Shown: positions 16,195 to 26,450 of the stretch, piece by piece
How positions within the stretch are numbered: the first letter of the stretch is position 1
Layout: each line of letters begins with the position of its first letter
Origin: Burkholderia pseudomultivorans
GTDB lineage: Bacteria > Pseudomonadota > Gammaproteobacteria > Burkholderiales > Burkholderiaceae
Length of the DNA stretch: 64,000 bases
Assembly: GCF_902499075.1 (NCBI RefSeq)
Contig: NZ_CABVPP010000008.1
Location: 117,031 to 181,030 of the forward strand
Direction: 5' to 3'
Notes under the pieces: generated by a model
What the model saw: the letters and a program-made list of their open reading frames with translations, nothing else
Told to the model about the DNA's origin: nothing
Databases searched by the model: none
Position numbers and translations under genes: made by a program

Positions 16195-18066
16195 CTATTG
16201 CGCCACATCGCCCGACTGCAACCGCTTCAGATGGGCCAGGAACGTGTCCGCGCCAATAAATCCGATCAATTGCGCATCGGGCTGTGGCCGACCAGTCTTG
16301 TCGAAGAAGATCAGCGCCGGAGGGCCGAACAGACCGAACCGCCGCAACATGGCCGTGTCGGCCTCGGTGTTCTTCGTCACGTCGATGCGCAGCAACTTCC
16401 AATGCGTGAACTCGTTCATCACGCGCGCATCCGTGAACGTGAAGCGTTCGAGTTCCTTGCAGGTGATGCACCAGTCCGCGTAGAAGTCCACCATGACAGG
16501 TTGACCTCGTGCTGCCTTGAGCGCCTCGTCCAGCTTCGCGTTCGAGGTTATCGTGTCGAATTGCGTTGCCGCACTTGTGCCGCCGCCCGCCGACGTCGAT
16601 GTCCGAGTCAATCCGCCCAGCGGCGTCAAAATGTCGAAGTTGCCCGATGCGACGCCAACAAACTCGGCAATACCAGCGACCAGCAGCAACACACCGAGCG
16701 CTTTGCCGACTCGCGCGATGCCCGTAGCATCCGCCGGTAACGGGTCGATCGCCCGCAGCATCGTCCCGCAAGCGGTGAGCAGCAACGCGATCAGCGACAT
16801 CAGCAGCCACGCGGGCAGCAGCGAATAAACGAACCACAGCGCGGCGGCCAACAGCATGACCCCCAGCGTGTTCTGGACGGCGACCATCCAGTGTCCCGAC
16901 TTGGGCAGCAAGCGCGTTCCGAACGTACCGACGAGCAACAATGGAATGCCGATTCCGATACCCATCAGATACAGCGCCAGCGCACCGCCTGAGATGTCAC
17001 GACTGTTTGCGATGTAGAGCAGTGCGCCGGCCAGCGCCGGTGTGGAACACGGCCCTACGATCAGCGCGGACAACATGCCCATCACGAACACGGGCCCAAC
17101 ACGGCCGCCGGGCAAGCGCTTGCTCCATCCCGCAAACCGCGTCTGCCAACCCGTCGGCAGTTGCAATCGGAACACGCCGAACATACCGAGCGCGAACGCG
17201 AGCATGAGCATGCCGAACGTGGCCAGCAACCAGGGTTTCTGCGTCAGCGCCACGAGCGGAATGCCGATGACGGCCGCGACAGTTCCGGCTGCCGCATACG
17301 TGATCGCCAGTCCTTGCACATAGGCCAACGACAGCGAGAACCCGCGCCATACCGGCAACCGCTCGCGAGTACCGTCAATGACCGCCGTGACGATCGGAAT
17401 GAGCGGATACATGCACACGGTACCCGCCATCAGCAGACCCGCCAACAGGAAGCCAAGCATTTCGGCGATGCCGATACCATTGGCCGGCCGCAGCGGTAGA
17501 CCGAGTACGGTGGCCTGCCGGTCTTTCTCTGCGACAGGGAAGTCCGCCCCCTTCGCGCTCCCCACGAGCGCGGCAGGCGTCACCCCACCGTCCGCAGCGA
17601 TCCGAAAGCGGCGAGTCTGAGGCGGATAACAGACACCAACGTCTGCACATCCCTGGGATGTCACCGTCAGCGTGGCGCTTGACGTGACGGCGGCGGACAG
17701 CGGAAGAAGAATTCGGACCGGCTGGTGATAGACCTGCACGACACCGAACGTGGGGTCGTTCTTGGTTTCGGAGGGAGGCATCGCAACCGGTTTTACCGGC
17801 GCGCCGCTCACCGCAAAGCTGAATCGGTCACGATACAGGTAATACCCGGGCTTCGTCTTGAAGTCGAGCACGACCTCCTTATGGCTCGCAAGGCTGACGG
17901 TCAACGGAAATGCCTGCTCGGGCGCCAGCAATTCGGATTCGTTGACTGCGTATGCCGCAAAGGATACAAGTCCGAACACCAGCACAAGGACGAAGCGAAG
18001 CATGCGACTCAACGCGTCCGCTGTTCGATAGACGTACCGATACGTGTTAGAGGATGTCGTGCGCAT
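16195..18066 (-). CDS. dsbD: Thiol:disulfide interchange protein DsbD
   Basis: 623 residues: an N-terminal periplasmic domain (after a signal near residues 22-41), eight or so membrane helices from about residue 200 to 430, and a C-terminal thioredoxin domain with WCITCKEL (Cys 533 and 536). The protein passes electrons from cytosolic thioredoxin to the periplasm. GAGGAG precedes the ATG at 18066. Its place 75 bases after cusF and before several Cys-rich exported proteins suggests a job in keeping periplasmic copper-binding thiols reduced. It may be an island-specific copy beside a housekeeping DsbD. Confidence 0.92.
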   Translation of the reverse strand: MRTTSSNTYRYVYRTADALSRMLRFVLVLVFGLVSFAAYAVNESELLAPEQAFPLTVSLASHKEVVLDFKTKPGYYLYRDRFSFAVSGAPVKPVAMPPSETKNDPTFGVVQVYHQPVRILLPLSAAVTSSATLTVTSQGCADVGVCYPPQTRRFRIAADGGVTPAALVGSAKGADFPVAEKDRQATVLGLPLRPANGIGIAEMLGFLLAGLLMAGTVCMYPLIPIVTAVIDGTRERLPVWRGFSLSLAYVQGLAITYAAAGTVAAVIGIPLVALTQKPWLLATFGMLMLAFALGMFGVFRLQLPTGWQTRFAGWSKRLPGGRVGPVFVMGMLSALIVGPCSTPALAGALLYIANSRDISGGALALYLMGIGIGIPLLLVGTFGTRLLPKSGHWMVAVQNTLGVMLLAAALWFVYSLLPAWLLMSLIALLLTACGTMLRAIDPLPADATGIARVGKALGVLLLVAGIAEFVGVASGNFDILTPLGGLTRTSTSAGGGTSAATQFDTITSNAKLDEALKAARGQPVMVDFYADWCITCKELERFTFTDARVMNEFTHWKLLRIDVTKNTEADTAMLRRFGLFGPPALIFFDKTGRPQPDAQLIGFIGADTFLAHLKRLQSGDVAQ

Positions 18067-18141
18067 GTTGGTCTCCTCGGCCGCCCCTTTGGCGTACCGG
18101 CGCGCGGACAGACGCCTGCGCGCCGGGCACCAATGTTTTCG

Positions 18142-18492
18142 TCAGGAACGCTTTTCCAGTTTCACGATGGTCAGGGTGCCGTTGACTTCTTCAACGCGCA
18201 CCTTGACCTTGTCGCCTTCCTTAATCTGCTTGACCATCGCGGCATCCTTCGCTTTGAACGCCATCGTCATCGGCGGCATGCCGACGTTTTCGAGCGCGCC
18301 GTGCTTCAACGTGACCATGCCGGTCGCCGTGTCGACCTTCTTGACCTCCGCGTCGGTGAGTGCGTTGTTCGACGACGCCTTCATCGCGGAAGCTTTGGTC
18401 GACATGTCCATGCCAGCCATGTCGTTGCCGGCAAATGCGGGCGTGACGAAAGCGGCTGCGAGTGCGGCAGATACAACGATGAGCTTCTTCAT
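18142..18492 (-). CDS. cusF: CusF-like periplasmic copper chaperone
   Basis: 116 residues with signal peptide [21 protein letters not shown] and a CusF/EcnR beta-barrel domain ([23 protein letters not shown]). The MTM pair and upstream His match the Cu(I)/Ag(I) ligands of CusF. The cation-pi Trp of E. coli CusF is a Met here (GMPPMTM). The start overlaps the cusA stop (ATGA) and GGAGA lies upstream, so cusA and cusF are coupled. It should deliver periplasmic Cu(I) to CusB/CusA. Confidence 0.9.
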   Translation of the reverse strand: MKKLIVVSAALAAAFVTPAFAGNDMAGMDMSTKASAMKASSNNALTDAEVKKVDTATGMVTLKHGALENVGMPPMTMAFKAKDAAMVKQIKEGDKVKVRVEEVNGTLTIVKLEKRS

Positions 18493-21400
18493 TGGACTTC
18501 TCCGGTTTGGTTGACTGGCACGTTCGTGCCGGAAGGTACTGCTTGGGGGAAACTGGCAGCAGGCGCCTGTCGCGCGCGACGGCGCTGCAACAGGAACCAC
18601 GCTGCGGGAATCACGAACATGGACAGAAGTGGTGCGGTCACCATGCCGCCGACCATCGGCGCGGCGATCCGCTGCATGACCTCCGACCCGGCGCCATGTC
18701 CGACCATGATGGGAATGAGGCCCGCGAGCACGACGGCCACCGTCATGGCCTTCGGCCGCACGCGCAGCACGGCGCCTTCGCGGATCGCATCGAACAGCAG
18801 CGCCTCGGTGAGCGGCTCGCCATCCTCCAGCCGGCGATTGAGCGCGCCTTTCAGGTACAGCAGCATCACCACGCCGAATTCGGCAGCGACGCCCGCGAGC
18901 GCGATGAATCCGACTGACGTCGCAACCGACACCGCATGGCCGAGCATCCAGATGAGCCAGAACCCGCCGACCAGCGCAAACGGTACGGTCGACATCAGCA
19001 GCAGCGCATCGGCAGCCGAGTTGAAGGTCAGGAACAGCAGCACGAAGATGACGACGAGCGTGACGGGGACCACCGTGCGCAGCTTGGCCGCCGCGCGTTC
19101 CAGGTACTCGAACTGGCCCGACCACGCAATCGAATAACCGGGTGGCAATTGGACCTGCTCGGCCACAACCTTCTGCATCGCCTTCACGGCGGACTGCAGG
19201 TCGGTGTTGCGGATATCGACATAGACATATCCGGAGAGCCGTGCGTTTTCGCTGCGAATCATCGGTGGGCCGTCGGCGATCGTGATGTGCGCGACGTCGC
19301 CGAGCTGGATTTGCGCGCCGCGGTCAGTGACGACCGGCAACTGTCGCAATTTCTCGAGCGAGTCGCGAATTTCGCGTGGATAACGGATGTTGATGGGGAA
19401 ACGCTCACGCCCCGCAATTACCTCGCCGACGTTCTCGCCGCCCACCGCCGAGGACACGACCGACTGGATATCGGCCACCGACAGTCCGTAGCGGGCCGCG
19501 GCAAGCCGGTCGATATCCACGTCGATATAGCGTCCGCCGTTCAGCCGTTCCGCGAGTGCCGACGTCACGCCAGGCACACCTTTGACGGCCGTTTCGACCT
19601 GGGTCGCGATACGATCGATTTGCGTCAGGTCCGGCCCGGAAATCTTGACACCCACCGGCGTCTTGATGCCGGTCGACAACATGTCGAGACGATTGCGGAT
19701 CGGCGGCACCCATACGTTCGACAGACCGGGCACCTTGACCGTCCGATCCAGCTCATCGACCAGCTTCTCCGGCGTCATGCCCGGCCGCCACTGGCTACGC
19801 GGCTTGAACTGAATGGTGGTCTCGAACATCTCGAGTGGCGCCGGGTCCGTGGCCGTATCCGCGCGACCAGACTTGCCGAATACCGTCTCGACCTCGGGCA
19901 CGGTCTTGATCAGGCGATCGGTCTGCTGCAGCAGTTCGCTCGCTTTCTGGGCCGAAATGCCCGGGAGCGCGGTCGGCATATACAACAGATCGCCCTCGTC
20001 GAGTGGTGGCATGAATTCGCCGCCTAGACGCGAAATCGGAACGATCGTGAGCACCAAGGCAACCGCCGCGAGACCAATGGCTGTCCACGGCCGACGCAAC
20101 GTCGCCTCGAGCAACGGACGATACAACCGTATCAGCACGCGGTTGATCGGGTTCGCGTTTTCGTGCGGAATCCGCCCGCGGATCAGATAGCCCATCAACA
20201 CGGGCACGAGTGTGACCGACAAGCCGGCCGCCGCCGCGATCGTGTAGGTCTTCGTGAACGCCAGCGGCGAGAACAGCTTGCCTTCCTGTCCTTCGAGCGA
20301 GAACACCGGAATGAACGACAGCGTGATGATGAGCAGCGAGAAAAACAATGCCGGCCCAACCTCGGCGGCCGAAGTCGCGATGAGCTCCCAGCGTTGAGCG
20401 GCGGTCATCCGTGTATCGGGATGCTCATGATCGAACGCTTCCAGGTGTTTGTGCGCGTTCTCGATCATCACGATGGCCGCGTCGATCATTGCGCCGATCG
20501 CGATCGCGATGCCGCCAAGCGACATCAGGTTCGCGTTGACTCCCTGATAGCGCATCACAATGAACGCGGCCAGCACGCCAAGCGGCAACGACAGAATGGC
20601 GACGAACGCGCTGCGCAGGTGAAACAGGAACACGGCACAGACGAGCCCGACGATGATGAACTCCTCGATGAGCTTGTCCTTCAGGTTGTCCACCGCTCGT
20701 TCGATGAGTTGCGATCGGTCGTAGGTGGTGACCACTTCGACGCCGGGTGGCAGCGAGCGCTTCAGGTCGGCGAGCTTCGCCTTGACCGCATCGATGGTCT
20801 TCAGCGCATTCTTGCCCGAGCGCATCACGATGACGCCGCCGGCGACCTCGCCCTGGCCGTTCAGCTCCGCGATGCCGCGACGCATCTCGGGGCCGATCTG
20901 GATGCGTGCGACGTCGCCCAGCAGCACCGGCGTGCCGGCGTCGTTGGTCCGCAATACGACATGCCGGAAATCGTCGAGCGAGCGCAGGTAGCCAGACGAG
21001 CGCACCATGTACTCGGACTCGGCCATCTCCACCACCGAGCCGCCCGACTCCTGATTCGCCTTGCCAAGCGCATCGGCCACCGCGGCCTGCGTGATGCCGT
21101 ACGCGCGCAGCTTGTCCGGGTCGAGCACGACCTGATACTGGCGCACCATGCCGCCGATGCTGGCGACCTCGGAGACATCCGGCACTGCTTTCAGCTCGAA
21201 CTTCAGGAACCAGTCGTTCAGCGCGCGCAGCTGACCGAGGTCATGCCGTCCGCTCCTGTCGACGAGCGCATACTCGTACACCCAGCCCACGCCGGTCGCG
21301 TCCGGACCGAGCGAGACCGTCGCACCTTGCGGCAGGCGGCTTTGCACCTGATTCAGGTACTCGAGCACGCGCGAACGTGCCCAATACTGGTCGGTCTTGT

Positions 21401-21695
21401 CGTCGAACAGCACATAGACGAACGCATCGCCGAACGACGAGTACGCACGGATGGTCTTCGCCCCCGGCACGCCGAGCAGCGTCGTCGTGAGCGGGTACGT
21501 CACCTGGTCCTCGATGACCTGCGGCGCCTTGCCCGGATACGACGCTTTGATGATGACCTGCGTGTCGGACAGGTCGGGCAGTGCATCGAGCGGTGTCTCG
21601 GCGACCGAGTACAGGCCCCAACCCGTTACGAGCACGGTCGCGAGCAACACCAGGAAGCGGTTGTGGATGGACCAGCGGATGAGCCGGGCAATCAT
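18489..21695 (-). CDS. cusA: CusA, Cu(I)/Ag(I) RND efflux pump
   Basis: 1068 residues, the usual length of HME-type RND pumps. It starts [18 protein letters not shown] and carries 12 predicted helices and two large periplasmic loops. [19 protein letters not shown] contains a Met at the position expected for one of the Cu(I)-binding methionines of E. coli CusA. The intramembrane acidic region reads [19 protein letters not shown], the Cus rather than Czc ([11 protein letters not shown]) type. The start overlaps cusB (ATGA) and the stop overlaps cusF. With CusB and CusC it exports Cu(I)/Ag(I) from the periplasm across the outer membrane using the proton gradient. Confidence 0.96.
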   Translation of the reverse strand: MIARLIRWSIHNRFLVLLATVLVTGWGLYSVAETPLDALPDLSDTQVIIKASYPGKAPQVIEDQVTYPLTTTLLGVPGAKTIRAYSSFGDAFVYVLFDDKTDQYWARSRVLEYLNQVQSRLPQGATVSLGPDATGVGWVYEYALVDRSGRHDLGQLRALNDWFLKFELKAVPDVSEVASIGGMVRQYQVVLDPDKLRAYGITQAAVADALGKANQESGGSVVEMAESEYMVRSSGYLRSLDDFRHVVLRTNDAGTPVLLGDVARIQIGPEMRRGIAELNGQGEVAGGVIVMRSGKNALKTIDAVKAKLADLKRSLPPGVEVVTTYDRSQLIERAVDNLKDKLIEEFIIVGLVCAVFLFHLRSAFVAILSLPLGVLAAFIVMRYQGVNANLMSLGGIAIAIGAMIDAAIVMIENAHKHLEAFDHEHPDTRMTAAQRWELIATSAAEVGPALFFSLLIITLSFIPVFSLEGQEGKLFSPLAFTKTYTIAAAAGLSVTLVPVLMGYLIRGRIPHENANPINRVLIRLYRPLLEATLRRPWTAIGLAAVALVLTIVPISRLGGEFMPPLDEGDLLYMPTALPGISAQKASELLQQTDRLIKTVPEVETVFGKSGRADTATDPAPLEMFETTIQFKPRSQWRPGMTPEKLVDELDRTVKVPGLSNVWVPPIRNRLDMLSTGIKTPVGVKISGPDLTQIDRIATQVETAVKGVPGVTSALAERLNGGRYIDVDIDRLAAARYGLSVADIQSVVSSAVGGENVGEVIAGRERFPINIRYPREIRDSLEKLRQLPVVTDRGAQIQLGDVAHITIADGPPMIRSENARLSGYVYVDIRNTDLQSAVKAMQKVVAEQVQLPPGYSIAWSGQFEYLERAAAKLRTVVPVTLVVIFVLLFLTFNSAADALLLMSTVPFALVGGFWLIWMLGHAVSVATSVGFIALAGVAAEFGVVMLLYLKGALNRRLEDGEPLTEALLFDAIREGAVLRVRPKAMTVAVVLAGLIPIMVGHGAGSEVMQRIAAPMVGGMVTAPLLSMFVIPAAWFLLQRRRARQAPAASFPQAVPSGTNVPVNQTGEVQ

Positions 21696-23221
21696 TGCGC
21701 GCCTCCGACCGGTTCGACCTTCGTCAGTTGGTAGCCTTCATCCGACTGCTTGAAGACGAAGTGCACCATCTGTCCGGCCTTGATGTCGGGGAATGCGCTC
21801 GGCGCCGGCTTGTTGAACGCCATCGTCATCGCACCCCAACCGAGCGCCGGCACGGGTTGATGAGAGAACGTAATGTCTGCGGCGGTCACTTTCTCGACCT
21901 TGCCGGTGGTCTCATAGGTCTGCGCAGTGGCGACAGGCGCGGACGCCGGCGCGGTTGCGCTTGCCCCTGAGCCACCTTCCAGCCGCGGCAACACGGACTT
22001 CAGGCTCGCTTCGGAATCGATCAGGAATTGGCCGGAAGCGACGACCGTGTCGCCATCGTTCAGGCCGCTCAACACCTCGGTTTCGCTGCCAATGTCATTG
22101 CCAACGGTCACTGTCGCCGGCTGAAGGCGCCCGTCACCGTTCTTCACGATGACGACCGAGCGTTTGCCGGTCGTGATGACCGCTTCGGACGGCACCAGCA
22201 GTCTCGACACAGCCTTCTGACCGGCAACGCGCACGCGCATCAGCATGCCCGGCGTCAGCTTGAGCGAGGCGTTGTCGATTTCGAGGCGCGCCTGCAGCGT
22301 GCGGCTGGTGGTGCTGATGCCCGGCAGGATCTCGCGAATGCGCCCGGCGAAATGTTGTGCCGGATCACCGGCGAACGTCGCGTCGACCGTCATGCCGGGC
22401 TGTACGCTCAGCGCGAGCGCCTCGGGAATCTCGACGATGAGCCAGAGCTTCGACAGGCCGGCAATCTTCGCGAGCGTCTGCCCGGGCGCGACCATCGCGC
22501 CGTCACGGACGTTCAGTTCGCTAACGACGCCAGCCTCGGGCGACGTCAGTACGACGTGTGTCTGGGCCCTCCCGGTTCGGTCGAGGCTCGCGATGATGCC
22601 GTCCGGAATCGACATCGCGCGCATCCTCGCACGCGACGCTTCGAGGAGGCTGGCATCCATGCCGCCGCGCTTGAGCGCAAGATATTCTTCCTGCGGCGCG
22701 AGCCAGTCCGGAACGAACAACGACGCAATCGGCGCACCTTTCGCGATGCGTTGCATCGGCGCACTGGCATACAACCGGTCGATGTAGCCTGTAACGCGCG
22801 ACTGCACGACATCCGAGCGCGACTCGTCGAATTGCGTTGTGCCGACCGCGTCGAATCCCCCCGTCGTTTCCTGCCGGCGCACGGTCGCATAGCGAATTCC
22901 GAGGTTCTGTTGGAGGCCCGGGTCGATCTTGATGCCGGAAGAGCCGCCACCGTCGTCCGCATAGACAGGCTCCAGTTGCATGTTCATGAAAGGCGACTTG
23001 CCGGGCTTGTCGAAATGCTGGTTCGGCACCATCGGGTCGTGCCAGTACAGCACCTTCCTGCCGGTCTTCGGGTCAATCTTTTCGCCTGACGAAGCCGTTA
23101 CCGTCGAGGCCGCGGCCGCGGGCGTTGCTGCATGGCGTGTGCCCGCAAAATAGCCAGCTGCGAGCAAGGCCGCGCCGGCGAATACAGTCAGCACCGCGCG
23201 CACCAGTGGTTTTTGGGTCAT
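21692..23221 (-). CDS. cusB: CusB periplasmic adaptor with fused CusF domain
   Basis: 509 residues from the ATG at 23221, preceded by AAGGAGA. The open frame continues further upstream but that part is the antisense of cusC. Order: N-terminal membrane anchor (about 8-27), a heavy-metal-binding domain (about 57-87, [14 protein letters not shown] ... [11 protein letters not shown]), HlyD-type barrel-sandwich and beta-barrel domains, and a C-terminal CusF-like domain (about 430-505) containing [16 protein letters not shown]. The fused domain keeps the Trp of the CusF copper site, unlike the free CusF proteins here. It links CusA to CusC; the start of cusA overlaps its stop. Confidence 0.94.
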   Translation of the reverse strand: MTQKPLVRAVLTVFAGAALLAAGYFAGTRHAATPAAAASTVTASSGEKIDPKTGRKVLYWHDPMVPNQHFDKPGKSPFMNMQLEPVYADDGGGSSGIKIDPGLQQNLGIRYATVRRQETTGGFDAVGTTQFDESRSDVVQSRVTGYIDRLYASAPMQRIAKGAPIASLFVPDWLAPQEEYLALKRGGMDASLLEASRARMRAMSIPDGIIASLDRTGRAQTHVVLTSPEAGVVSELNVRDGAMVAPGQTLAKIAGLSKLWLIVEIPEALALSVQPGMTVDATFAGDPAQHFAGRIREILPGISTTSRTLQARLEIDNASLKLTPGMLMRVRVAGQKAVSRLLVPSEAVITTGKRSVVIVKNGDGRLQPATVTVGNDIGSETEVLSGLNDGDTVVASGQFLIDSEASLKSVLPRLEGGSGASATAPASAPVATAQTYETTGKVEKVTAADITFSHQPVPALGWGAMTMAFNKPAPSAFPDIKAGQMVHFVFKQSDEGYQLTKVEPVGGAQ

Positions 23222-23232
23222 ATCGTTCTCCT

Positions 23233-24525
23233 TCACTGCGCAGCAGCCATCGTGGACGGCACCACTTGATATTCGAGCTGGGCCCAGGTCTGGGACACTT
23301 CGCGCTTGAGGTCGAGCACCTGCAGTTCGGCCTCGAGCTGCGCGCGGCGAGCCGCGAACGTGTCCGCGAGCGAGCCGCTTCCCGCGCGATAGGCGGCGTT
23401 GGCGAGTTGCACGCGCTGGTCCGCAGCGGGCAGCAATGACTGACTCAAATTGGCGATGCGTTCGCGTCCGCTCGCCAGCGTGGCCGATTGCGTGCGAATG
23501 TCGGCCTGAACCTGTCGCAGCGCGTCCTCGTACATCAACCGCGCCTTCGTGGCGAGCTCGGCTTTCTCCGCGACGTCGCGGTTCTGGCGATTTTTCCGAT
23601 TCAATGGCAACGGAATGGTGACGCCGATCGACACCATGTTCGAGTACGCACCGCCGCGTTGCTGATATGCGACCTCCCAAGTCCAGTTCGGGCTGCGCTC
23701 GCTGTTGGCGACTGCCGTATCGGCTTCGGCGACCGAAATGTCGTCCGCGGCAGCCACGAGCGTTGGCTGCGACAGGCGCAGTTCGTCGGGAGGGAGCGAC
23801 GATACGAACGACTCGGGCGCCGGCGGTTCGCCAGTCACCTCGGAAACGGGAGCGGCCGTCCAGCGCGACAGCCCAATGAGCGCTGTTTGATAAGTCTGTT
23901 GCGCCTTGAGCACCTGATCCTGAGTCTGCGCAAGCATCGCCTGCGCTTGCACCACATCAGACGCGCCGGCCTTGGCGCCGCGATATGACGCCTTCGTCGC
24001 AGCCAGCTCGTGATGCATGTGGTCGAGCAGCGCCTGTTGCAGGGCGAGCGCCTGTTTCGCGTACACGGCGTTCAGCCAGGCCGTGGCGGTTTGCTGCCGC
24101 ACGTTCGCGAGTTGCACGAGGTAGCCGGCGCGCTCGCGCCCGACCATTCGGTCGGCGAGCGCCGAGCGCAGCCGCCGCTTGTCGCCGGAGACCCATTCCT
24201 GCTCGATGCCGATGCGCCGCATCGTCATGAAGTCCTGGCCGACGGTGAAGCGCTGAGGACCGTTGATCGGCAGGTTGTCGATACCCGCCTTGAGCATCGG
24301 GTCCGGAAGTTGGCCGGCTTTGACTGCCGCCTCGGAACTGGCGCGGACGGACGCCTGCGCAGCCTGCATCGATGCGGAGCGATCGGTCGCCGACTGTAGC
24401 GCAGCATCAAGCGTCATCGGTGCCTGCTGGGCATGAACGACACCCGCGAGGAATAGCGCAGAAACAAGCGCGTGCGCACGCCAAGGAACACGCCGACGCA
24501 GCGGCGTGCCGAAAATGAATAGCAT
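23233..24525 (-). CDS. cusC: CusC-type outer-membrane channel (TolC family)
   Basis: 430 residues. Signal peptide (HALVSALFLAGVVHA), then two long alpha-helical hairpin repeats typical of OEP/TolC proteins (AALQSATDRSASMQAAQASV; RAGSGSLADTFAARRAQLEAE). No lipobox. It is followed by cusB after 11 bases, completing the tripartite pump CusCBA. The CzcI-like gene lies 90 bases upstream on the same strand. Confidence 0.9.
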   Translation of the reverse strand: MLFIFGTPLRRRVPWRAHALVSALFLAGVVHAQQAPMTLDAALQSATDRSASMQAAQASVRASSEAAVKAGQLPDPMLKAGIDNLPINGPQRFTVGQDFMTMRRIGIEQEWVSGDKRRLRSALADRMVGRERAGYLVQLANVRQQTATAWLNAVYAKQALALQQALLDHMHHELAATKASYRGAKAGASDVVQAQAMLAQTQDQVLKAQQTYQTALIGLSRWTAAPVSEVTGEPPAPESFVSSLPPDELRLSQPTLVAAADDISVAEADTAVANSERSPNWTWEVAYQQRGGAYSNMVSIGVTIPLPLNRKNRQNRDVAEKAELATKARLMYEDALRQVQADIRTQSATLASGRERIANLSQSLLPAADQRVQLANAAYRAGSGSLADTFAARRAQLEAELQVLDLKREVSQTWAQLEYQVVPSTMAAAQ

Positions 24526-24598
24526 GTTCTAACCCCAATGCGAAATCCCATAGGGATTCCACGTCCGGCATAGGACGAACCTCACCGCAACTGCGGTG

Positions 24599-24685
24599 AA
24601 CCTGTCAGCGAGGGATTAGACGAGACGCGGAGGGCGCCATAACCCGTTCGGGTCACGGACCGGAAGAGACTGGACGTAATGGAAG
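24599..24685. repeat. 87-bp direct repeat, copy 1 (3' end of CzcI-like gene)
   Basis: These 87 bases recur at 40908-40994 in the same orientation; I count one difference. They cover the last 23 codons of the CzcI-like gene and its downstream flank. Confidence 0.9.
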
Positions 24686-24993
24686 ATGACGGGCGTACCG
24701 ACCGCAGCGGGACGGCTGATGTCGGTCTTGGCGGCTGGATGATAGAGGCTGCCGAACTGACACTGGGCGGTCACTTTGCAGAACACGCTCTTGGCCTTGG
24801 CTTTATCGACGGACGAGGACTTCATCAAATCGCAGCCCGGCATATCGCCGGACATGCTGGCATCCGCGCCCATGGACATGGTTTGCTGCATCGGACATTC
24901 ACCGGTCAAGCCACTGGCTGCCAGCCCGCTGATGGGCAGCACCGCGCAGAGCAGCGACAGGATGAAGGTCCGGAGCAATTTCATAGCCAGCAT
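24616..24993 (-). CDS. CzcI-like secreted protein (copy 2), first gene of cus operon
   Basis: 125 residues (121 if ATG 24984 is used). Signal peptide KLLRTFILSLLCAVLPISGLA. Mature part with CPMQQTMSMGADASMSGDM, GCDLMKSSS, and VFCKVTAQC, ending SLPVRDPNGLWRPPRLV. Four Cys and several Met suggest copper sensing or binding. The WRPPR end resembles the end of CzcI-type proteins at HME-RND loci. It heads the cus operon, with the divergent copper storage gene on the other side of a 161-base control region. Part of its 3' end is duplicated 16 kb away. Confidence 0.6.
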   Translation of the reverse strand: MLAMKLLRTFILSLLCAVLPISGLAASGLTGECPMQQTMSMGADASMSGDMPGCDLMKSSSVDKAKAKSVFCKVTAQCQFGSLYHPAAKTDISRPAAVGTPVIFHYVQSLPVRDPNGLWRPPRLV

Positions 24994-25033
24994 TATAGTC
25001 CGCCGATGCCGGTGATTACATCGGAATTGTACT

Positions 25034-25055
25034 GACGTTTCAACGCTGAAACGTC
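25034..25055. promoter_or_regulatory. Perfect inverted repeat between cus operon and csp
   Basis: Arms GACGTTTCA and TGAAACGTC with a 4-base centre (ACGC). It lies 41 bases before the start of the CzcI-like gene and 100 bases before the copper-storage gene, so it could be a shared operator. It lacks a T-tract, which argues against a terminator. The binding protein is unknown. Confidence 0.45.
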
Positions 25056-25154
25056 CCCGCCACTGGAGCCGCGTGGGGCTAATCCGGAATGTGGGTACAA
25101 CGCTTGCGCGACGAGTCGGGCCCGATCCGGGCAGTCCACGATAGGAGAGTCAAA

Positions 25155-25484
25155 ATGGCACATCAACAATACCAGACATGCATCTCGGCCTGCGACGCTT
25201 GCGCGACCGCTTGCGATCATTGCGCGGCCGCGTGTCTTGAAGAGACCCAAGTCGGCCAGCTTATTGACTGCATCAAACTCGACCTGGATTGCGCCACGCT
25301 GTGCCGCCTCGCTTCCGCAGCGATGGCGCGAGGCAGCAAGCAAGTCAAGGCAGTTTGCTCGAGTTGCGCGACTTTGTGCGACGCGTGCGCAACCGAATGC
25401 GAGAAACATCAACATGCGCATTGCAAAGAATGCGCACAAGTTTGTCGACGCTGCGCTCAGGAATGCCGGACGATGGCTCAGTAG
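25155..25484 (+). CDS. csp3: Four-helix-bundle copper storage protein (Csp3-like)
   Basis: 109 residues with 19 cysteines, mostly in CxxC/CxxxC spacing (TCISACDACATACDHC; SSCATLCDACATEC; HCKECAQVC). There is no signal peptide, which points to the cytosolic Csp3 type rather than exported Csp1. Csp proteins fill a four-helix bundle with many Cu(I) ions bound by thiolates. AGGAGA precedes the ATG. It is transcribed divergently from the cus operon and is likely induced with it, buffering cytosolic copper. Confidence 0.9.
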   Translation: MAHQQYQTCISACDACATACDHCAAACLEETQVGQLIDCIKLDLDCATLCRLASAAMARGSKQVKAVCSSCATLCDACATECEKHQHAHCKECAQVCRRCAQECRTMAQ

Positions 25485-25553
25485 ACGGTCAGCTCCGTGC
25501 CACGCCCGGCGTCGGTGATATCGCGCACGCAAGAGGCGTGGCACACGTTGCCG

Positions 25554-25751
25554 TCAGCGCGGCGGGCAATTCGCCGAACGCACGTGCAGATTTTGACACG
25601 GATAGGACTTCGGTAATCGGGTCGTTGCGGAACGGGAGTCCGGCATCCGCGTCTTCCCATCCGTATTGCCCGTCGCGCTCGCACATCCATCAAGAGCCAG
25701 GACCGTAGTAATCGCCGTCACATAAATCCATATGCCGGGTATCGGTCTCAT
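25554..25751 (-). CDS. Candidate small lipoprotein, possibly frameshifted
   Basis: A 65-residue frame from ATG 25751 (AGGAG upstream) with a hydrophobic leader and lipobox: IPGIWIYVTAITTVLALDGC. After the lipobox the sequence is low in recognisable structure. Two other minus-strand frames over 25478-25690 read more like secreted protein (for example GLPFRNDPITE). A frameshift after the lipobox is therefore possible. The gene is on the same strand as the downstream csp antisense, 40-50 bases from csp's end. Weak call. Confidence 0.3.
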   Translation of the reverse strand: MRPIPGIWIYVTAITTVLALDGCASATGNTDGKTRMPDSRSATTRLPKSYPCQNLHVRSANCPPR

Positions 25752-25861
25752 CGCGTGAACTCCTCTATCTGGTCTGGCGAGCCTACGTTCCACATGGAAT
25801 ATGGCCGGAGTCGTGTACGTTCAGGCTGAGCAACGCCTGGCTTTCCGCAACGGTGCGTGCC

Positions 25862-26194
25862 TCAATGCTGTGCGGCCCACTTCGGCTCACTTAACTGATG
25901 GAGTTCCTTGTTGCGCGCGATAGTCGCTTCGCTGGGCGGATAGTCATGCTTGCTCGTTGGCAGCAAACCATCGTGATAAGCCTGAATAAGTTCCTGTTGA
26001 ACCTGCTCTCGGGTCTTGCCGCGCGATACCGTGTTTTCAATTTGCGCCGTTGCCGGTGCAGCAACGCTTTCGTTCGATACCACGCTGCCGTTTCGCGTAA
26101 CGTCGGGATAACCGTGCCCGCTATCAGCGAATGCAGACGCGGACGTGGCGGCACAGGCGACCACTATGAGGGCGGCGACGATTTGAAGTTTCAT
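25862..26194 (-). CDS. DUF4148 secreted protein (copy 1)
   Basis: 110 residues from the ATG at 26194 (GGAGAG upstream; the upstream in-frame ATG at 26239 lacks one). Signal peptide MKLQIVAALIVVACAATSASAFA. The C-terminal half has the DUF4148 pattern: SRGKTREQVQQELIQAYHDGLLP, HDYPPSEATIARNKELHQ. This family is expanded in Burkholderia and relatives, often next to metal or stress genes; its function is unknown. A partial response-regulator box (GTCAC-N6-TTCAT, 26298-26313) lies about 100 bases upstream. Confidence 0.8.
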   Translation of the reverse strand: MKLQIVAALIVVACAATSASAFADSGHGYPDVTRNGSVVSNESVAAPATAQIENTVSRGKTREQVQQELIQAYHDGLLPTSKHDYPPSEATIARNKELHQLSEPKWAAQH

Positions 26195-26344
26195 GTTTTC
26201 TCTCCATTGCGAGGCATGGAACCGCACATGCGACTCCATTGAAAGTCATTGTGGAGAGCAGCCACTGATCGAGCCGTGACATGAATATGATCTTTTGGTC
26301 ACGCGTCCTTCATCTGGAATCGTCGACCAAACGCAATGCGGAAT

Positions 26345-26374
26345 GAAAAAAGAGCCCGGCTGGAGGGCCGGGCT
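26345..26374 (-). terminator. Rho-independent terminator after copD
   Basis: Perfect 8-bp stem AGCCCGGC / GCCGGGCT (26353-26374) with a 6-base loop, followed on the minus strand by a T-rich run (26346-26351). It lies 77 bases beyond the copD stop and should end the cop operon. Confidence 0.85.
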
Positions 26375-26450
26375 GCAAAGAGATGGCCCGCTCACGCGCA
26401 ACTCGCACATGAGTGACAGACCACCTGCGTGGACGGAGGGACCGACGAAT

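Noticed and set aside
20163-21734. 523-codon open frame antisense to cusA
   Set aside because: Arg/His-rich low-complexity product; cusA with all motifs lies on the other strand.
23222-23680. N-terminal extension of CusB by 153 residues
   Set aside because: The extension lies within the cusC coding region and is Arg-rich; the ATG at 23221 has an excellent ribosome site and a membrane anchor follows.
24992-24997. TATAAT on the minus strand at the CzcI-like start
   Set aside because: It overlaps the ATG and lacks a good -35 at 16-18 bases; probably chance.
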